From: Cytophagales bacterium
Lineage (GTDB): Bacteria; Bacteroidota; Bacteroidia; Cytophagales; Cyclobacteriaceae
Reading direction: 5' to 3'
Length of the DNA: 17,779 nt
Assembly: GCA_029262935.1 (NCBI GenBank)
Contig: JAJCYK010000494.1
Span: 1-17,779 of the forward strand
Under the pieces are notes generated by a model that saw only the letters and a program-made list of their open reading frames with translations, searched no databases and was not told the DNA's origin. A program made the position numbers and the translations under genes. Below are positions 14,291 through 17,779 of this stretch, in pieces (position 1 is the stretch's first letter; the number at the start of each line of letters is the position of its first letter).

Positions 14291-15244
14291 TCATTGGTAG
14301 TGTTTATATAGGCGCTTAGCCAGTTGCTTTAATTTCTTTGATAATGTCTCAGGCTGGACCACGGTCACCTCATCAATAAATTGCATCAGCCAATGGGCAA
14401 AACTAATCAGATCCGAGGTCATAAATTTCATAAGTTCAAAAGACCCAGATTTTTCACTTTCCGTATAACCCATAAAGTAACGCTGTTCCACTACGTACCG
14501 AGCTGCTGTAGTGGAAAATTGAATGTGCACCTCCTGTAGGTCAGAGGTATTAATCATGGTGTCCAAATAGCTTTGATATTCTGGAAGATCCTTGGAATTG
14601 AATTCTTCAGATGTAATTTTTAGTTTCATAATCCGGTCAGATCTGAAATCACGCAGTCCTTCTCGCAGTTTGCAGTAGCCGATTAAGTGCCAATGTCTAG
14701 AATAGAAACACAAACTTAGTGGTTGAACATCTCGATTAGTAAACTGATCGCTGTTTTGGGAATAATAGTCAAAGTTAATGACCTTTTTTTGAGCTAGTGC
14801 CGACTGAATATCGCTAAGAAAATGATCCGGAAAAGAAGCACTACCCACCTGCTCCGCCAGATGCAGGACTTCAATGTTGTTTTCAATACTTTCCATGTAC
14901 TCCTTTTCATCCAGCCTTAGGGCTGATCTGATTTTATAAAGAGCGTCTGTCAGGTGTTTTTTTATGGACTTATCAGTTTGCCTCTCTGCAAGTTTGGCAG
15001 CCATTAGCAAGGCCCCTGCTTCTTCTTTGGAAAAGGATACCGGTGGTAAGCTATAACCCTCCAAAATGTAGTACCCCAATCCGGCTTCTGCACCTAGTGG
15101 AACCCCTGCGGACTCTAAGGCCTTAAGGTCACGGTAAACAGTACGCAAACTGATTTCAAATCGGTCGGCAATTTCCTGGGCCTTAATGACCTTTTTACTT
15201 TGCAAATGTATCAGAATGGCACTTAGTCTATCAATTCTATTCAT
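14291..15244 (-). CDS. YafY-like transcriptional regulator, HTH plus WYL domain
   Basis: The 317-residue DNA-binding protein has an N-terminal winged helix-turn-helix (about 3-60, with EIADRFEISLRTVYRDLKALESAGVP as the recognition region). A linker and middle region follow, and then a WYL domain (about 148-225). The family tripeptide is WHL at 185-187 (RHWHLIGYC), a common variant, and the RDFRSDRI motif near 198-205 is intact. The C-terminal 80 residues match the usual WYL extension. WYL domains sense ligands, some of them nucleic acids or nucleotides, and switch repression or activation. In this position the gene is divergent from the PKD-lipoprotein/SusC unit and upstream of GH16 on its own strand, so it may control both sides. 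Control of a glycan locus by a WYL protein is inferred from position alone. Confidence 0.9.
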   Translation of the reverse strand: MNRIDRLSAILIHLQSKKVIKAQEIADRFEISLRTVYRDLKALESAGVPLGAEAGLGYYILEGYSLPPVSFSKEEAGALLMAAKLAERQTDKSIKKHLTDALYKIRSALRLDEKEYMESIENNIEVLHLAEQVGSASFPDHFLSDIQSALAQKKVINFDYYSQNSDQFTNRDVQPLSLCFYSRHWHLIGYCKLREGLRDFRSDRIMKLKITSEEFNSKDLPEYQSYLDTMINTSDLQEVHIQFSTTAARYVVEQRYFMGYTESEKSGSFELMKFMTSDLISFAHWLMQFIDEVTVVQPETLSKKLKQLAKRLYKHYQ

Positions 15245-15353
15245 ATCGTGATCGCAGATATTACATTTTGCTAAATGTTATGGTAGGCCTCAATTTACCA
15301 AGCACCACAGTCGTTAACGAATTCTTTTAAAACTAACCCAATATGGGGTGCCA

Positions 15354-15378
15354 ATTATGCAATTACTTCACGCATAAT
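15354..15378. promoter_or_regulatory. Candidate operator: 7-bp perfect inverted repeat between divergent genes
   Basis: ATTATGC (15354-15360) and GCATAAT (15372-15378) are perfect inverted repeats with an 11-nt spacer, about one helical turn between half-site edges. After one mismatch, the outer CC/GG pairs extend the symmetry. It lies 110 nt before the WYL gene start and 66 nt before the PKD lipoprotein start, the right place for an operator of the divergent regulator. No binding evidence is available. Confidence 0.4.
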
Positions 15379-15443
15379 GGGTTATGGGATTCCAAAGCTT
15401 TTCTTGTTAAATTTATTAATACCCTTTAACCAAACTTAACCAA

Positions 15444-16205
15444 ATGGCTAAACTCTACAAATCTATATTACTTCCCTTTCTTTTTTTAGTTGTTTTTTCT
15501 TGTAGTGAGGATGATCCTCTACCGATGCCGGTGGTGAATTTCTTCTTAGATCCTGAAGTAGCTGAAGTGGGAATTCCGGTGATGTTTGATAACGTAACGG
15601 TCAATGCAGCACGCTATGAATGGGATTTTGGTGGTATTGCCACCAGCACGGAAACATCACCGTCTGTGACTTTTAGTGACCCGGGTACTGTAACAGTCAC
15701 CTTAAGGGCGTTTACCGAAGATGAACAAATGGTGGAAATTACCAGGGACATAGCTGTTTTAGAACGGGTATTAACTGGGTACATCGTAAATGTCTTCCCC
15801 CTCACCAATGGTGATGATCCATGGGATGTTGGAGTTCCTGCAGGTGAGGAATTTGCTGATATCATCATTCAGTTGCTTCCTGAAGATGTAAGCAATGACG
15901 ATGGTGTCGTGGATGGAATCTTCGGAGATGTTAGTCAAGGACCCTTTGGAATTGCCGTAGACCCATTACTCAATAAAGTGGTGCTTTCAGATGAAGATTG
16001 GAATTTTGTACTATTCGACTTTGATGGGGACGATCCGGCGGATCTGCAACCGGAGGATGTAGAAACCATGATAGGTGCGGTGTTCAACCCACTGCAACTA
16101 CCCACGTTTAAAAATGACGCAGGCGACGCTGGATTTATCTCGATTTTATTGGTGGATAATGATGGAAATGTTCTGGATGTAGACTTAACCTTCGAGTTGC
16201 AATAA
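15444..16205 (+). CDS. PKD-domain lipoprotein preceding SusC
   Basis: The 253-residue protein is a predicted lipoprotein, with a strongly hydrophobic leader and the acylated Cys at residue 20 (VVFSCS). A single PKD domain follows at about 30-105, with the typical YEWDFGG core (58-64) and SDPGTVTVTLRAF end. The last 145 residues start YIVNVFPLTNGDDPWD. They are acidic and strand-rich, with SDEDWNFVLFDFDGDD and ILLVDNDGN, and resemble a C2-like binding module, but I do not recognise a named family. PKD lipoproteins are common surface glycan-binding components of Bacteroidota polysaccharide loci. The gene lies 43 nt upstream of susC, so the two are probably cotranscribed. The glycan-binding role is inferred from context. 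Confidence 0.85.
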   Translation: MAKLYKSILLPFLFLVVFSCSEDDPLPMPVVNFFLDPEVAEVGIPVMFDNVTVNAARYEWDFGGIATSTETSPSVTFSDPGTVTVTLRAFTEDEQMVEITRDIAVLERVLTGYIVNVFPLTNGDDPWDVGVPAGEEFADIIIQLLPEDVSNDDGVVDGIFGDVSQGPFGIAVDPLLNKVVLSDEDWNFVLFDFDGDDPADLQPEDVETMIGAVFNPLQLPTFKNDAGDAGFISILLVDNDGNVLDVDLTFELQ

Positions 16206-16248
16206 GATCTATCAACATCTTTTAGAAACCTCAAGTAAAAGTCGTCTT

Positions 16249-17779
16249 ATGAAAATTAAAGGTAAAGTCCCCCAGATATTTCTGGGGGTGTTGCAGGTTG
16301 TCCTTTGTGTTTTTTTGGTCCAACCTGTCAGTGGACAAACAACCCGTACCGTTAGCGGTACCGTGGTAGATGATAACAATGAACCGTTACCTGGGGTAAC
16401 CATAAACATTGAAAACACCACGGCAGGTGTAGTCACAGATATCTCTGGTAATTTCACCTTAGAGGCCACCGATGGACAAGTTTTGTTGTTTAAGATGGTT
16501 GGAATGGAAACCGTTCGAAAATCCGTTTCAAGTAACCAATCCTGGGATATTCTATTAAAGCAATCCACCTCATTATTAGATGAAATTATCGTTACAGGGT
16601 TCCAGGAAGTTGATCGTAAACTTTTTACCGGCAGCTCCGAAAATGTAAAAATGTCGGAAATTAAAATCAACGGATTGGCAGATGCCAGTAGAGCATTGGA
16701 AGGAAGAGTAGCAGGAGTTAGTGTCGATAATGTCTCAGGAACTTTTGGTACCACCCCCAAGATTCGAATACGTGGAAATGCCTCTATCAACGGAAACAAC
16801 CAACCTCTTTTTGTGGTGGATGGGGTTATTCTAGAGGACTTAGCCAATGTAAATACCGATGACCTTATTTCTGGTAATGCCAGCACTTTGATTAGCTCGT
16901 CAATTGCCAACCTTAATCCTGATGATATTGAATCTTTCCAGATTTTGAAAGACGCCTCTGCCACAGCGATTTATGGGGCGCGAGCGGCCAATGGAGTTAT
17001 TGTTATTACCACCAAGCGTGGTCGTAGTGGCAAATTGCAAGTGAGCTATTCTGGAAACTATTCCGCCAAGCTTCGACCCACTTACAATGATTTCAATTTA
17101 CTAAATAGTGCTGAGGAAATGTCGGTATATCGTGAATTGGTAGATAAGGGACTCATTGATATAAGTACTTCGGTAAGGGCCCAAAACTATGGGGCAATGG
17201 GTAAAATGTTTGCATTAATTGCCGCTCACGAATTGCCATGGGGTCCAGGTGGTGGGTTAAACGAGGAGTTCCTAAATCAATATGAAAACGCCAATACCGA
17301 TTGGTTTGATGTCCTCTTTAGAGATGTTGGCCTACAGCAACAACATTCTTTAAGTTTCACCACTGGTACGGAAAAGTCCAACAACTATTACTCCATTAGC
17401 TATTTGAATGATCAAGGGCAGACCATTGCCGATCGGGTACAAAGATTTACGGGTACTGCCCGCAACACCTATTTTCTTTCCGATGAATTTACCTTCGGTT
17501 TGAAACTTACTGCTAGCTACCGGGACCAAACAGTCCCAGGAACGCGAAACAGGGAGTTTGACCCAATTACTGGTCGGTTTAGCAGGGATTTTGACATCAA
17601 CCCTTTTAGTTACGCACTTAATACCGCCCGATCGATAAGACCCTATGATGAGAATGGAGATTTGGAGTACTTTCGCAGGAATTTTGCGGAGTTCAATATT
17701 CTCGACGAGTTGGATTTGAATTTTATTGATATAGAAGTGGTTGATATTTCTGCACAAACAGATTTTGAAATCCGGCCTA
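16249..17779 (+). CDS. SusC/RagA-family TonB-linked outer membrane receptor, 3' truncated
   Basis: The open frame runs from ATG 16249 to the window end (510 full codons of an expected roughly 1000), so the C-terminal half is missing. It has a signal peptide (to about Gln30) and then a carboxypeptidase-regulatory-like beta domain (about 31-110, starting TVSGTVVDDN and including GVTINIENT). The TonB-box-like DEIIVTG (111-117) comes next. The plug domain (about 125-260) carries the SusC hallmarks PLFVVDGVI, NPDDIESFQILKDASATAIYGARAANGVIVITTKRG (given here as residues about 223-259). Barrel strands begin after about 265. SusC proteins import oligosaccharides across the outer membrane with TonB energy and a SusD lipoprotein partner, which would be expected just past the window. 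A GC-rich hairpin lies within the first codons (16269-16288). Confidence 0.95.
   Translation, partial: MKIKGKVPQIFLGVLQVVLCVFLVQPVSGQTTRTVSGTVVDDNNEPLPGVTINIENTTAGVVTDISGNFTLEATDGQVLLFKMVGMETVRKSVSSNQSWDILLKQSTSLLDEIIVTGFQEVDRKLFTGSSENVKMSEIKINGLADASRALEGRVAGVSVDNVSGTFGTTPKIRIRGNASINGNNQPLFVVDGVILEDLANVNTDDLISGNASTLISSSIANLNPDDIESFQILKDASATAIYGARAANGVIVITTKRGRSGKLQVSYSGNYSAKLRPTYNDFNLLNSAEEMSVYRELVDKGLIDISTSVRAQNYGAMGKMFALIAAHELPWGPGGGLNEEFLNQYENANTDWFDVLFRDVGLQQQHSLSFTTGTEKSNNYYSISYLNDQGQTIADRVQRFTGTARNTYFLSDEFTFGLKLTASYRDQTVPGTRNREFDPITGRFSRDFDINPFSYALNTARSIRPYDENGDLEYFRRNFAEFNILDELDLNFIDIEVVDISAQTDFEIRP
16269..16288 (+). promoter_or_regulatory. Perfect 8-bp GC-rich hairpin inside the first codons of susC
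   Basis: CCCCCAGA (16269-16276), loop TATT, then TCTGGGGG (16281-16288). The stem starts 18 nt after the start codon, in the signal-peptide coding region, and is strong enough to form in the mRNA. It may affect initiation or transcription between the lipoprotein and susC genes. Chance is possible, since Pro-Gln and Leu-Gly codons happen to allow it. Confidence 0.5.

Noticed and set aside
16212..16964. A 250-codon minus-strand open frame
   Set aside because: It lies antisense to the susC coding region, whose signal peptide and plug motifs are unmistakable. The minus-strand translation shows no recognisable domain.

Overview
The window looks like a chromosomal segment from a free-living, polysaccharide-degrading member of the Bacteroidota. 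Four things point there: a SusC/RagA-type TonB-linked receptor, a type IX secretion (T9SS) type B sorting domain next to a PorP/SprF protein, lipoproteins such as the sulfatase and GH16 enzyme, and weak or absent Shine-Dalgarno sequences with a few matches to the TAnnTTTG promoter element. The style of the repeat-rich secreted protein and the sulfatase suggest a marine or aquatic lineage (Flavobacteriia or Saprospiria). I cannot place it more precisely. No RNA gene, insertion sequence, CRISPR array or integration site was seen, and no gene-free stretch exceeds about 250 bases.

Layout. (1) 1-2596 (+): the 3' part of an alpha-galactosidase-like glycoside hydrolase and a sodium/solute symporter, which form a sugar-use operon. 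(2) 2600-3079 (-): a small exported, probably outer-membrane beta-rich protein. (3) 3236-4150 (+): a two-gene unit resembling the Firmicutes ytfI (DUF2953)-ytfJ (GerW) pair, ending in a clear terminator. (4) 4400-9298 (+): a very large secreted reprolysin-like metalloprotease with eight PKD-like repeats and a type B T9SS sorting domain, followed after 3 nt by a PorP/SprF-like outer-membrane partner. (5) 9431-10831: a 1-Cys-type peroxiredoxin (+) and a DJ-1/PfpI protein (-). (6) 10941-12488 (+): a lipoprotein sulfatase, ending at a hairpin shared with the convergent gene. (7) 12527-15244 (-): a GyrI-like protein with an apparent signal peptide, a GH16 beta-glucanase lipoprotein and a WYL-domain (YafY-like) regulator. 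(8) 15444-17779 (+): a PKD lipoprotein followed by the first 510 codons of a SusC-like receptor, which runs off the window.

How they may work together. Regions 7 and 8 look like one edge of a polysaccharide utilisation locus, probably for laminarin or another mixed beta-glucan. The GH16 enzyme would cut the glycan at the surface, the PKD lipoprotein might bind it, and SusC (with a SusD expected downstream) would import oligosaccharides. The WYL regulator sits between the two arms and is divergent from the uptake arm. The intergenic region contains an inverted repeat that could be its operator. Region 4 is a self-contained secretion unit: a giant protease cargo plus its presumed surface partner.

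The observations most worth a second look are the ytfI/ytfJ-like pair in a presumably non-sporulating lineage, the GyrI-like domain that appears to be exported, the WYL regulator placed in a glycan locus with a candidate operator, the strong hairpin inside the first codons of susC, and the A-B8-A architecture of the giant protease.
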